Positions 22,872-34,364 of a stretch of DNA of 64,000 nucleotides are shown here, one piece after another (within the stretch, counting starts at the first letter, position 1; each line of letters opens with the position of its first letter). The notes beneath the pieces are model-generated. The model saw only the letters and a list, made by a program, of their open reading frames with translations. It had not been told where the DNA came from and did not search any database. The DNA is from Nectonema munidae (Eukaryota > Nematomorpha > Nectonematoida > Nectonematidae). Location: assembly GCA_030549495.1 (NCBI GenBank), contig JAUIRK010001052.1, positions 1,488,001 through 1,552,000 on the forward strand, given 5' to 3'. A program made the translations under genes and the position numbers.

Positions 22872-23121
22872 CAGTGGCGGATGAAGGAATTTTCAGTGAG
22901 GGGGGGGGGGGGTGGTAGGAAGACAATATATATACAAAATGACAAGCTAAAAAGGATTTTTTAAAGTTGAAGTATGCGAAAAACGAACTAAAAAACGTAT
23001 GATTGAAATTTAAAAGTTCAAATTAAATTTTAATACAAGTTTTATTTAAAAAAAATCAAATAATAAAATCCTTTGTTCTATTTGTATCCCCCCCCCCCTC
23101 GCCCTTCTAGATCCGTCACTG
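22872..23121. mobile_element. hAT MITE with perfect 8 bp TSD and G/C homopolymers
   Basis: A 250 bp element with termini CAGTGGCGGATGAAGG and CTTCTAGATCCGTCACTG. The flanks are both GTTTGTGG (22864-22871 and 23122-23129). Just inside the left end lies a run of about 12 G, and inside the right end a run of C. The AT-rich middle has no coding capacity. Confidence 0.88.
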
Positions 23122-23249
23122 GTTTGTGGTAAAAAAAAAAGACTGTAACTTCGCTTGGAATTTCCGTTTGCGGTGGTGTTGGGTAGTTTTCTACTTCCTT
23201 GTTTGATTTCGCAAAAAGCCACTTAAGTTAAAATCTATGATTTTGTTCA

Positions 23250-23800
23250 TTTATGAATAGTGTCGTGATTATTCATTGGATGCCATTATTCATGAAGAAT
23301 CTATTGGAAGTCAACAAACTTTTGTAGAATTGGCAAATTTTTGTAGAGAGATTGCTATAGGTAGGGTTGAAGGAAGTTGTCTAACTCTTGGGGGTTTTGA
23401 TGAAAGTTTTGAACAAATTATAGTAGAAGTTTATGAAAGCAAATTTTTTCATAGAAAATCTCACAGGGGTACTTGGAGGCCGCTGGGTGTTTGGCGAAAT
23501 TGAATGAATTAGTAAGATGTCTTTTAGTTAAAGTTCAAGGTAGGAGCGAAACATTATTGTTTCTGACGGATGGTTTTCTTACGGGAACATTTCTAACCTT
23601 AATAATCGAGTCTATGATGATTGGGTAGTTATACACCAACTTAATTTTTTTGATTCAAACGATATGAACGTTCACACACAAAACATTGAAAATCTTTGGA
23701 TACAGATGGCCAAAAGAAAATTTAAAATACAGTTGGAGAGGCCATTTTTCAAAAGCAAAATTATTTCCTGTATTTATAAATTCTTTGAAGGGTTTATTAC
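23250..23800 (+). pseudogene. Merlin (ISXO2-like) transposase relic
   Basis: The open stretch 23276-23503 reads FVELANFCREIAIGRV, then QIIVEVYESKFFHRKSHRG. This is the VEVDESKFGRRKYHRG signature of ISXO2/IS1595-type DDE transposases with the catalytic D changed to Y. After frame changes, about 23565-23790 reads TDGWFSYGNISNLNNRVYDD, VIHQLNFFDSNDMNVHTQNI, then ENLWIQMAKRKFKI (SDGW second aspartate and H-TQ-IE-LW third acidic block). In animals this family is Merlin. Lesions: a lost first catalytic residue and several frameshifts. Terminal repeats were not identified. Confidence 0.75.
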
Positions 23801-24331
23801 AACCACAAAGTATTGAACAGAGATTAAGTATATATTTTTCATTTTGTTTTTAAATTTTGATTTATTTTTATAATTTTTGATTGATGCAACTGCAAAGTAA
23901 AAGATTATCAAAATTATTTATATCAAAAAAACCTCAATTATTTTAATATCAAATTTTTTCTATCTTTGGCCCCTCCTAAATTTTATGGCCATAAAAACTG
24001 GCAACGCTTCTGATGATAGGATTCTCAGAATTTAGAATCTAATCCAGAGAACCTTCAATTATATGCTATCTCCCGGCAACCTGAACTATTTTATTTATAC
24101 AACACTAAAGACTGTAAATCAATTATATGAAAACTTCATAGAATTAAATTCTAAAAAAATTTTCTAGAATATTTAGTTGTTATTCAAAAAAGGAAAAGAA
24201 AATGAGATATGATCGTGTATGAAATACAAAATAATGTTTTGAAAAGTTTGCTAAAACGATATAATACGACTTCATCAAACCCAAGCAGGTTGTTCCAAAC
24301 CAGATAAATGATGTTTCTGTTTAACCTAAAT

Positions 24332-24582
24332 CAGTAACGTAGCCAGGATAGGGCCTGTGGTGCAGTGCCCCCCCCCCCACCTACATTTTTATTCTCTTAA
24401 AAATGTAAGGCTAATATAAATCTATGAAGTGTTGACATTTTTTCGCAAAAATCTCACAGGCTTCAACTTTTTTAATAAAAATTCTGTTAACTTTTAAGTT
24501 GAGAAATTAGATATTTTTATTTATTTGAGAATAATGTGTCCCGTTGTACCACTCCATTTCTTTATTTTTCTTTACGCCACTG
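24332..24582. mobile_element. hAT-type MITE, CAGTRRCGTAGCC family
   Basis: A 251 bp element with termini CAGTAACGTAGCCAGG and TTTACGCCACTG. The flanks ACCTAAAT (24324-24331) and ACCTGAAT (24583-24590) match at 7 of 8 positions. It has a poly-C run near 24369. The interior motif order (CATTTTTATTCTCTTAAAAA, ATAAATCTATGAAGTGTTGA, TTTTTTCGCAAAAATC) is shared with 16690-16866 and 38962-39216. Confidence 0.8.
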
Positions 24583-24865
24583 ACCTGAATTAGAAAATAC
24601 CGTTAATTTAAATATTTGCTTCAAGAAAAAATGTAAAAATCACCCAACCACAAGATCTAATCTTTTTGTGTATCTATAGGTCTTGGAAATCTCAATTTTT
24701 AACTGATTTATATTTTTTATTAAGATCCTTTCAAATACCGATCATTCAACGTGCTCTTGAGAAGTTTTCGTATTTTAACTCCACAATCTTAAAATTTGAC
24801 AAAAAACGACTTTTTAAACAAAAAATATCGACAGTTGTACCTCTCTATTCTGATACGATAAAGTT

Positions 24866-25000
24866 ACCATAGGTGCTTTCATCGAGAAGGCACATTGCGA
24901 TGCTTGTAGCGAAATATGAGGAAAGTAGGCTTGATGCCGGTTCGAACCCATTTAGTTATCGAAACCCAGTATCTAATCAACCGTTCTCACGCCCCTCCTA
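24866..25000 (-). repeat. tRNA-derived SINE, copy 3
   Basis: The minus strand reads ACGGTTGATTAGATACTGG, TTTCGATAACTAAATGGG, TTCGAACCGG (B box), then CATCAAGCCTACTTTCCTCA and GTGCCTTCTCGATGAAAGCA. It aligns along its length with copies at 631-790 and 40471-40610. Confidence 0.65.
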
Positions 25001-26116
25001 TATTTTTTTATTTTGAGAGTGAGAAAAATTTTTGTGAAAACTGATAATACACCCAACTCTCGTTTATCCGAATAGAAAATTAAAAAATTTAATAAAATAA
25101 TGAAGTTATACGGATTGTGAAAAATACTAAAAAAAATTAGCATCATTTTATCTTTCCTGTATTCAAATATCGAGAAAAAAATTACTTGTGTATAATGAAC
25201 CAATTGGATTATCAAGTCCAGAATAACGAGAATTGGGTGTATGCGCAATGTAAAAATGAATAATAATCATAGTACTAGGAGAAAAAATGGCCGCGCAGTC
25301 GTAATGTTATGGAGGTTATGAATGAATGAATTCAGGGAATATGGAGACGCCTATTCAACTTCTCAAATGTGCAGAGCTATATAGTCTAGTTTTAGTTATA
25401 ACGGTGAAGCAGACATATTCGTCTAGATCTGATGATGTGAAATGATATGAATAAGGAATATAGAAAGTTACCATCACTCCAGAAGAAAGAAGACGATCCT
25501 GTATCAATCGACATATTTATAGTATTTTCTTGCGATCGTCATCTCAAATTGATGGAGAGAGGAGAAGCTGAGAACAAAGAAAAATATTGAATATGATCGA
25601 TGAATGAAAATATGATGATGAATCAGCACTGCCGTTTCTTACACAGAAAGTGTTGGCAAAATTTAAAAAATCGATCACTTCAGTTTTATAGATTTTTGTT
25701 ATTATAAATTGTATTTATGCTATATAATCATAATGATGAAGACAAAGGCGCTGTTAAAATACGCTATGCTAACACAATGCTTGGATTGTGCGAGAAAGAA
25801 TATATAATAATCTATATGTACGTTGTTAACACAGAACTTGTTGACATCATCGGTATTAGCAGGCAAATCACTTTCCAATTTATGATCAATTTTTTCACTT
25901 TTTTTAAATTCCAGTGTTCATGTTATAGTACCAAACAGACTACTTACTTTACACTGGCAAAAATACATGCGAGTCTTTCTATATCTTCATGTCTGCAATA
26001 ATGTTTGATCACGCTTTTTTTATATGAGAAACCAGTACTTATTTGCCCGGTGTTTTAGTGAACCCAGGCTAAACCGCCCTTACATGAGTTTGTTTTGGGG
26101 GTAATGTTGCACTCTC
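25001..26116. other. AT-rich sequence, nothing recognised
   Basis: There are open stretches of up to 94 codons (for example 25717-26001) but no recognisable domain, splice pattern or codon bias. I see no reason to call a gene. Confidence 0.5.
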
Positions 26117-26167
26117 CGTGCATCGATAAACGTCTTTCCTATGCAATTGGCTTTTTATCGATGCACG
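26117..26167. repeat. Perfect 14 bp inverted repeat (hairpin)
   Basis: CGTGCATCGATAAA at 26117-26130 pairs perfectly with TTTATCGATGCACG at 26154-26167 across a 23 base loop. This is GC-richer than its surroundings. It could be a small fold-back element or a structured RNA; nothing else supports either reading. Confidence 0.7.
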
Positions 26168-26229
26168 CTACTCATCAACCTTACCTTTTTTGGATGTGTC
26201 TTTTTACTGAAACCTGTTTTCATAAAAAA

Positions 26230-26400
26230 CAGTTTTTGTGAAAAACTTTTTTGATCAAACAGATTTGTCTTTTAATGATAACAGTTTTCGTAAAAATCTT
26301 TTTTGTTGAATATGTTTCTCCTTTTACTAAAAACAGTTTTTCTGAAAAACTTTTTTATCAAACTGAAAAGTCTTTTTATAAAAGCGTTTTTTGTCAAATA
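26230..26400. repeat. Minisatellite, period about 52 bp
   Basis: At least three units start at about 26230, 26282 and 26334, each beginning CAGTTTT(T)(G/C)TGAAAAAC-like, then CTTTTTT and a GTCTTTTA-like block. A partial unit occurs on each side. Divergence between units is noticeable. Confidence 0.65.
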
Positions 26401-26410
26401 GAGTTAGTCC

Positions 26411-29238
26411 TATTACTGGAAGCCTTATATTTGTTTCTTTTCAATTTTTTTGTGTGATTTATATTAAAATTCAATATTGACCTTCTAAAGAGGTTTTTAA
26501 ATTTTATTCAAGAAATACACCATAAATAGGGCGGTAAGATTATAACATCAAACCTGGACACAATTGGTATTGAAAAAAGTCAACAACAAAAATTTGTATC
26601 TCTTACAAAAATAAAAATGTAAGATATTTTATACTAAAATAAAGGGATAAAAAATCACAATTAGAGCTAAATTTTTCCAACCTAAATTTTTATAAATCCT
26701 CTGGGATTCTGTTGTTAAGTAAAGTCAAAAAGGACAATTCCGTAAAAATGAGACATTTGGCAGCCCTAATCATAGAATTTTAAACTTCACAAGTTTTGCT
26801 TTTTTAATTGATTTCGCGGTTTTTAATTTTATTTCTAAGTCTTCATTAACCTTAACCATTAAAATTTTACGATGATAAAAAGACCGAAGTTAAAATATTT
26901 TGACACTTTGGATGTGTACTAACTTTCATCTTATAATAATTTTATCCATTTTAGTGAGCATAGTTTTTTATATACCATTCGATTCCTAAAATTTCTCCAA
27001 GTGTATTGATACTCGTTTTGAAGATAAATGACATAAACTTCGTGTTTTCTAGGGTTTTATACAAGATTTTATGACAACCAGACTTGGAATTTTTAATGTT
27101 ATATTTGAATAACCCCTTCTAATTTTGATAGGATCTTGTTTTTGTTGTCCACGAAATCAAATATTTCTGTTGACAACTTTATTACATAAACAATAAATGT
27201 AAAACAGTGTGTATGTGTTTTGGTTTGTAATGGATTTTTTATATATATGTGTGAAGATAGAGATGATTCACATACATTAAGTGTCTAAAAAAATCAATAG
27301 AAAAAACTTGCCTCAGCTAGGAGTCGAACCCAGAACTCTTTATATCTTAATTAAGTGTTTCTTGACTTTTTTCTCGTATTACCGATTGGGACTCTCAAAT
27401 AAATCATTTTGATCGCTCCTATAAAAAATTTGTAAAGTCTAAATAAAACAATTTTACAAAGCTTTATAATCATGAGGCGGATCAGCAGATTTTTTTTAGA
27501 TAAATGAACTTCCATTTGAGTATCTTTATGAATTCGAAGTACCTTTGCAGTAAAATTAGCCTCATTGATTGTACTCTTCACTGAAAGGGTATGTGAATCT
27601 GCACGTTAGTACAGCTTTCATACAACACTTGTAAGTAGCTTTGGATGGCATTATCCATTGCCGCAAAATGCGATAAAATTTAATTTGAGAGCAAGATGAG
27701 GAGAGAAGAGAGAGAAGATCAAAGTATGTAAATGTCAAAGGTAAATGTCAGAGAAGGTTGTTTGTCAAGCTTGACCCGCTTACCTTATGAATTTGTGCAA
27801 AAAATAAAATCAAATGATACTACAAGGCTCTCTTGTCAGAAGGGAATGTGTTGCTCTAATTTTGTCTAATGCCATACATCAAAGAATCAATAAAAGATTA
27901 ACGATATCGATTTATTAAAAATCTTAAATTTGAACCCGACACATTCTTTCACAGGACAATTTTTAAATGAAAAAAATTAATATTTTTATCGGTATAAAAG
28001 ATTTCTAATATTTTATCAAAAATTTTCTTTAAAAAACTCACTAATATTTAATAAATCAAAAGACCTAATTGTTTGTATTACAAAATCCAATTCTTATATT
28101 CATTTTGACAATATGACAGTTAAAACATCACGTGTCTAATATATTGTAGTTGCCGGTCAGCCGTGTTTCTTTGTTCAATAACATGTAAATGTGTATTGAT
28201 GAGGTAAGAAATCAATATTGTTATGTGGAATCCAAAAAAACAGTTTATTCAAATCAAGTGTTAGGGGTCAATCGATGTTTCTAGGCCTTAAAAATAATTA
28301 AAGGTAATTAAAGATAAATTTTATGCTAATGATAATGAGGAATTAGAAAATGAATTAAAAAACGTCGAATGAAGTAAAAAAACACAAAACGTGTAATTAA
28401 ATATTCTAAGTCGGATTTCATGAATAAAATTTAAACAGCACTGTAGAAAATCAATATTAAATTCTAATATAAAAGCAATCAAAATAAATCAAGTGAAAAC
28501 TAAAATAAAGATTCATTTTAATATATTCTATTTATAGCAAAATATTAAGAAAGAATTTTTTTTGATTTTAAAAATATTTTTTTGAACTTTGAATATAGCA
28601 AACTTAGCCTGATCTCGGCCAACTCATTTTACTGAATCTGAGAGTTTATCTGGCCACCTAAGCTAGTTTACAGGTAACATCGGAATTGTGGGATAACTTA
28701 CATGGAGGAATGATAAGTTTATTGAATGTTTATATCACTAACAAAAGTTAGAAATATTTTTTTTAATTTCAATGGGGGCGAAAAAGGCCTTCCCACCCCC
28801 CCCCCCCCTCCCCTCTAATAATTTTGAATTCTGTCAATTCTATATCTATTTTTATATTATTTAAAAGACTTGTTTGGCTTGTGCGTAGAATTTTCATATT
28901 ACTTTTCTTGTTTTAAGTTTTAATTTCCACTTCATTGATATAATAATGCAAATTGGAACCATATTTGATCGGAGGCAGTAAGATAAAGCATTTTTATTTA
29001 ATATTTTAGTATTTTTAATCAAGATTGCTTTGAATAGTTGGCAATGTTTCAACATTTTCCTTAGAATTTTTGTTAATAAAACTTGGCAAAAATAATTTAT
29101 TTTTCATGTATTTTAAGGCGTATAACTTAGGGAATGGAATGGCTAATTCATATAAATTTAAGATTTGTAGCAAATTTTGTTTCAAAATTTTTAAATCTTC
29201 AATTTCTATTTAAAAAGCTACTTTTAAATTCGTTGGTT
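26411..29238. other. Long AT-rich stretch with minor repeats
   Basis: No gene supported. Small items seen: a tRNA-like B box read on the minus strand near 27305-27350 (GTTCTGGGTTCGACTCCTAG), a GTTGTCCACGAAATC repeat block near 27139, and a mixed G/C homopolymer cluster near 28774-28812 that looks like a decayed MITE end. Confidence 0.5.
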
Positions 29239-29399
29239 CATAAGTGTAGCCAAAAAATGGAAGTTGGGGGGGGGGGGGGCATGCAAGGAATTTAGGGGGC
29301 AAGCATATTGGAAATAAAATTATTTGGGGGGGGGGGGGCAGAAAAGGTATTTGGGGGGGGGGGCACTGCCCCCTTGGCCCCCCTCTGGCTACACCCCTG
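29239..29399. mobile_element. MITE with poly-G tracts (GTGTAGCCA termini)
   Basis: The left end CATAAGTGTAGCCA and right end TGGCTACACCCCTG are inverted with mismatches near the tip. Three runs of 9-14 G lie inside, separated by short GCA-containing spacers. No matching target duplication was found. The long proline-rich frame on the opposite strand is an artefact of the G runs. Confidence 0.55.
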
Positions 29400-29684
29400 A
29401 AGACTGAAGACCCAAGTCCCATATTTATTTTCAAACAATTTACTTTACTAACTGAATATATGTGTAGGTAGAATATGAAGATTATATAAGATGATTCTTT
29501 GTTTTTTCTGTTACTGATTAAGTTTGGTAATATTTCTTTGATAAAAATTATAAAATTTAATGCAACAATGCATCTCTGTACAGAGTAATCAATCCACCTA
29601 ACCAATTCATTTGATATGAACCAGGCTTGCTGACAATTAGTGAGATTAGAAGCTGAGAATTATCTTTTAGCTCCTAATCAATAA

Positions 29685-32109
29685 CACTGGTCAACAAATT
29701 TTTATTTTTTTTCTTTGGCAGACCATCTAGGAGTGTTTTCTGGGGTTTTGAAGGTCGCTGATTACGAATATAACATTGGTTTTGTCTGATTGGCTCTAGT
29801 TTAGAAGATACTGATAGCCTCAAATAAGCCTAAACTGCTAAAATTCTCCCTGAAATACTTCAATATAGAAGCAGTAAATAATAATATCAGAAAATACATA
29901 ATAATTATTATGTATGTAGTGTTTTTAAAACAGTATTTAAGAATTTTCTTTTTAATTCTTTTCCTTTTTTATTCCAGAGTTGAAAAGAGTTCCAGAGAGA
30001 AAAAGTTCTTCTAAAAGACGTTGTAGATATGAACCGATGTCTTTTGTTACATCGTGGACAGTATATGATGGCACAACAAAAGAGGAATATTACAGACTTT
30101 GTCAAGAGGGCGTACAAAGCATACTTCGATATGAAACTAGGTGACCAAGATAAGTCTTGGGCCCCACATATGGTGTGCAAAACCTGTGTAGAAAGTCTCC
30201 GCGGTTGGACCAATGGTAAGCTGAAGTTGAAGTTTGCTGTACCAATGGTGTGGAGAGAGCCCAAGAATCATTTTGATGACTGCTACTTCTGTATCAATGA
30301 TATGACGGGGTTTAACAAGCACAAGAAAGCAAATTGGCAGTATCCGAGCCTGGATTCTGCTATCCGTCCTGTTGCGCACTCTGAGGATCTACCTGTGCCT
30401 GTTTTCACCAGTCTGCCTGAAATCGATGAAACCGAAGAGATTCCAGCTGATCTTTCAATATCAAGTGGTGATAGCTGTAGTGACTATGAAGAACCCTCAA
30501 ATGGCCCTCAGCTTTTCAATCAATCTGAACTTAATGACCTAGTGCGAGACCTTTGTTTGTCGAAGGAGCAGTCTGAAGTTCTTGCATCACGACTCCAAGA
30601 GAAAAACATTCTTGATTCTGGCACAAAAGTAACATACTATAGGACAAGGGAAGGCAGCTTGCTTCGTTTCTTTTCTAAAGAAGATGACCTGGTCTTTTGT
30701 AATGACGTTTCTGCACTTCTTAACTGCATGGGGATCTCGTCATATGACCCAGCAGATTGGCGTCTCTTTATAGATAGCTCGAAATCAAGTCTAAAAGTTG
30801 TACTTTTGCATAATGGCAATAAGTTTGCTCCTGTACCAATTGGCCATTCTACCAAGATGAAAGAAGAGTATGATGGTATCCAATTTGTTCTTGAAAAACT
30901 AAATTACAACACTCATAAATGGCTGATTTGTGTGGACTTGAAAATGGTGAATTTTCTGCTTGGTCAGCAAAGTGGGTACACAAAGTATCCCTGCTTTCTT
31001 TGTTTGTGGGATAGCAGAGCAAGAAACCAGCACTGGAGAAGGGAGAACTGGCCAGAACGAGAAAGTCTCGAAGTCGGCACAGCCAACGTCATCAATGAGC
31101 CTTTGGTACCCAGGGATAGAATCATCTTCCCTCCATTGCACATAAAACTAGGGCTCAGAAGCAGTTTGTTAAGGCGTTGAACAAAGATGGGGATTGCTTC
31201 AAGTACATATGCAGGCAATTTCCAGGTCTTTCCATCGAAAAAGCTAAAGGTGGCATCTTCAATGGACCTCAGATTCGAACGCTCATGAGGGATTCTGACT
31301 TCACTAATCATATGAACAGGGTTGAGTTAAATGCTTGGGTGTCCTTCACAGATGTAGTGACAAACTTTTTGGGAAATCACAAAGCTGATAATTACAAGCA
31401 ATTGGTCCGTAAGATGCTTACTGCATACGAAAAACTAGGGGCAAATGTGAGCATTAAAGTTCATTTCTTGTTTAGCCACCTCGACAGATTTCCTGGTAAT
31501 CTTGGTGATTACAGTGAGGAGCAAGGAGAGAGATTCCATCAAGACATCAAAACAATGGAAGAGAGGTATCAAGGCAAATGGGATGAGCACATGATGGCAG
31601 ACTACTGCTGGAACCTTTTGAGAGACTGTCCGAAAGTTGCTCACAAGCGAAAATCGTATAAACGTCAATTTCACTTTTGTGAATAAAATATTGTTTTGTG
31701 TGTTCATTGTAACTAAGAATCTAGTGTATAATAAATGCTTTGCATTAAAATTCAGTAAATTTTTAGAAATTTTTTGTATATTCTCGAAATCTATGAAAAG
31801 TGTTCAGTTATTATAGGATAAATGAAATGATGTTATATCTAACTTAACTTGTTAGATTGAGATTTTACACTGTCTTTGTGGTTTTAGATTATCATAAAAA
31901 TCAATATCTGACATTTTTGCACTATTTAGCCGTTTTTTGTACGTTTAGTTATGGTCGCGAATGGGTGATTTCAGACGAACGACCCCCCTGTGATATATCC
32001 AAAACTAGAGCCAACTTGAAAAAACAAATGTCAGATTCGGATTCAGCGCCCTTGAAAACCCCAGAAACCAGTCTCACTTTGCCTGCCAAAAATATTGTGT
32101 TGACCAGTG
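29685..32109 (+). mobile_element. Element A, copy 1: unclassified DNA transposon with TAA duplication
   Basis: A 2425 bp element starting CACTGGTCAACA at 29685 and ending with its exact inverse TGTTGACCAGTG at 32109. Both flanks are TAA (29682-29684 and 32110-32112). The inverted similarity continues inwards for about 140 bp, with shared blocks such as TTTCTGGGGTTTT, CGCTGA(T/A)T(A/C)CGAAT and TTGGCTCTAGTTT. The only gene inside is gene A (29982-31686). The second complete copy (47134-52391) has identical 12 bp tips and a TTA duplication. A TWA 3 bp target is what PIF/Harbinger elements use, but gene A does not look like a Harbinger transposase, so I leave the superfamily open. Confidence 0.87.
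29982..31686 (+). pseudogene. Gene A, copy 1: multicopy transposon-borne protein, probable transposase
   Basis: An acceptor-like TTTTTTATTCCAG ends at about 29979. The main frame 30029-31180 reads AYKAYFDMKLGDQDKSWAPH, MVCKTCVESLRGWTNGKLK, VPMVWREPKNHFDDCYFC, an acidic region, LNDLVRDLCLSKEQSEVLAS, RLFIDSSKSSLKVVLLHNGN, WLICVDLKMVNFLLGQQSGY, then YPCFLCLWDSRAR. It continues in another frame at 31177-31686 with KDGDCFKYICRQFPGLSIEK and EEQGERFHQDIKTMEERYQG to DYCWNLLRD. Two lesions are visible: a base lost in the first Cys pair (FCYI-CG, near 30045) and a frameshift near 31165. The four-Cys start is zinc-finger-like. FIDSS-SLK-VLLHNGN followed by CVDLK and EEQGERFH could be the D-D-E of an RNase H fold; that is inference. 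AATAAA overlaps the stop. Confidence 0.75.
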
Positions 32110-32112
32110 TAA

Positions 32113-32925
32113 TGTATCAGATAGTGGGGTTGTTGAATAATTTACTGTCAGATAAATGAGGTCTTACTCTATTATCAATAAAGTCTTCTAATACAACCCT
32201 TTATATACAGTCTTTAGAAGACAAAAACATTTTTAAACTTGTTAAACCAAATACAGAATCGGGTCAACCAAAAATTCTGTTCCAGCTTTACAAACGATAT
32301 CATTTTAGAGTCATGGTATAAAATTCAAATATCTTCGCTAAAAATGATAGGAATATTCAAAACGGACATCAGAAAATTTTACATGGATGTCTGGTTTGCT
32401 TTGCAGAAGTTGGTGGATTTCTTTCCATATCGCTTAAAAACTTTTACTTTCGAAAGACACGTCGTTTGAGTGCAGCAAAAGTTTTCCAAATTTGGAATCT
32501 TTTTTTGCATAACTCAGAAAACAAGCAAATGTTGAAGGCATTTGCTTTATGAAATACATTGTTAAAATTGTCTACCCAAAAATCCCTTGTAATCAGGTCC
32601 TTGTCATATACATGTTATACGTAAACGCAAGGCTCAGCTAAATTTGTAGAATCAGTCGTTTTTTCAAACTGAATTTCAAAAAATTTAAAATGGAATTCAA
32701 AATAAAAAAAACAACCTCCCCACTAATTTTTTTCTCTTCCCCCCTTTCTAACGGGGGTTTTCTCACACACCCCCCTTTTAAAATTTTAATGGATTGTTGG
32801 GAAGGAAGGAATCCTTCCCTAAGTATAGAATTTCTTAGCACATTCAATATGATATCTTTGAAGCAAAGTAATATCAACTGTTCTCCTATGTTGTGGGACT
32901 TTTTGACAACAGTTATTTTTTAACT
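32113..32925. other. Spacer, nothing recognised
   Basis: An AT-rich stretch with C-rich patches (near 32740-32780). Small open frames on both strands show no recognisable domain. Confidence 0.45.
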
Positions 32926-33379
32926 TTATAAGAGGGCTTTCAAACCACACTTAATATTTTGCAAAAACATTCCTATATTATCAAGATGTGTGCTATCTTT
33001 CAGCTTGACTTTAATAAAGTCAATAGTTTTGTTTACCGAACTCGAGTGCTTCATTTCCAAATGTCTTTTTAATTTGCCGGGCTTTAAAAAAGTAGATGCT
33101 AACACTTCAAAACAGAAAAGACACTTAGGTTCCTCTTCTCCACGTGAAGTTAATGTAGTAAAACCAAATTTCAAGTATGAGTCGTCATATTTCATTTTTT
33201 AAACCATTTAGAAAAATGCACATTTACATCTATAAAATATGGTGACTTATTGGCAAAAATCGCAAATGACTCAATATAGGAGCAATATGTTTCGCAAAAC
33301 GATATACTCAGTGACTACTTCTCAGTCCCCATGAACTGCTTTGCGATCCCCTTCAAGGACTCCAGTTTGAGAACCACTG
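32926..33379 (-). pseudogene. hAT 5' end with BED-type zinc finger
   Basis: Read from 33379 on the minus strand the sequence starts CAGTGGTTCTCAAACTGGAG, a typical hAT terminus. An open frame follows (33195-32926) reading MKYDDSYLKFGFTTL, then CLFCFEVLASTFLKPGKLKR and HLEMKHSS. The C-x2-C...H-x4-H spacing is a BED zinc finger as found at the N-terminus of SCAND3/ZBED5-like hAT transposases. The catalytic part is absent at lower coordinates, so this is a truncated copy. Confidence 0.75.
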
Positions 33380-34227
33380 ATCTAGAAAGTATTGATGCAA
33401 TGAGAATTACAAACAAGGTAACCTGACTTTAAAAAATTACAGTTATCCACAGTTATGGCGGGATTAGGATTTAGGAGTTTTATAGTAAATTTCCAAAATT
33501 ATTAAATACAGTTTGACCCTGGAAGAAAAACAGGTACTTCTATTACGAAAAGATTAAACTGGCATGCATCTGTTTTATAGCTAAATATCTTAGACAATAA
33601 ATATCTTTTATGGCTAAATATCTTAGAAGCAGTTTAACTAAAGTATCTATTACTTGTATTACACAAGGAATATTTACGCATACAATCTCTCAAGATTTAT
33701 TTTCAGAAATCACTAATAACATGCTTTTAAATTTTCACTATTTATTACATTATTTAAAATACACATATGGTAGACTTTGAGAACTTCCATTTGACTTTTT
33801 CTTTTTCATATATATATCGCTTTAATATCAAAATTTACATATTTTATTCAGGTTCTAAACACTCAGAATTAGGCCAATCATGTACAGAAAATGGGAAAAA
33901 ATTCTTTTACGAGTTTTTATGTACATATCAACAAACATGATTCTAAAAGCCTCTGATTTATATTAAAAGAGCACATATCATATGATATAATTTAAAACTC
34001 CTATTTTCAATATAAAACACTTATTCTACCGAAAGGAAAAGTCAGATGAAAATTTTTAATTCTAATTATGTACCTTGAATATATAATGTAAATAGTAGAA
34101 AAAATGACAACCGTGAAGCTAGCACGGATCTATATTATATATTTAAAAAGCTGTGATTGGTAGGAGTACGCAACTCTTTGTTTTGATTGGATAATATTTC
34201 TTGAATTAATTTTGTCTATTTAAAATT
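33380..34227. other. AT-rich sequence, nothing recognised
   Basis: No coding frame or repeat supported, apart from a short duplication of TTTTATAGCTAAATATCTTAGA-like sequence near 33573-33625. Confidence 0.5.
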
Positions 34228-34364
34228 CAGGGATCGGCAAAGTGGTTGATATCGACCCCTGCGGTCGATAACAGATCTTTAGGGGTGGATAAGATAGACA
34301 AACTTACCAAAAGAGAAAGGTTCTATGAAGGGGTCAACGGGTAAAAAAAGTTTTCTGATCACTG
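34228..34364. mobile_element. Short hAT-like MITE
   Basis: A 137 bp stretch starting CAGGGATCGGCAAA and ending TTTTCTGATCACTG, inverted with several mismatches. The GACCCCTGCGGTCGATAAC block near the left end is typical of hAT tips. The flanks (TTAAAATT and ATAAATGA) do not match convincingly. Confidence 0.45.

Noticed and set aside
29210-29605. Proline-rich open frame on the minus strand
   Set aside because: The proline runs come from poly-G tracts of the MITE at 29239-29399; there is no gene-like signal around them.
29685-32109. Calling element A a PIF/Harbinger element from its TWA duplication
   Set aside because: Only two duplications are available, and the single protein shows no Harbinger transposase or Myb-like partner pattern that I recognise. 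The target preference alone is not enough.
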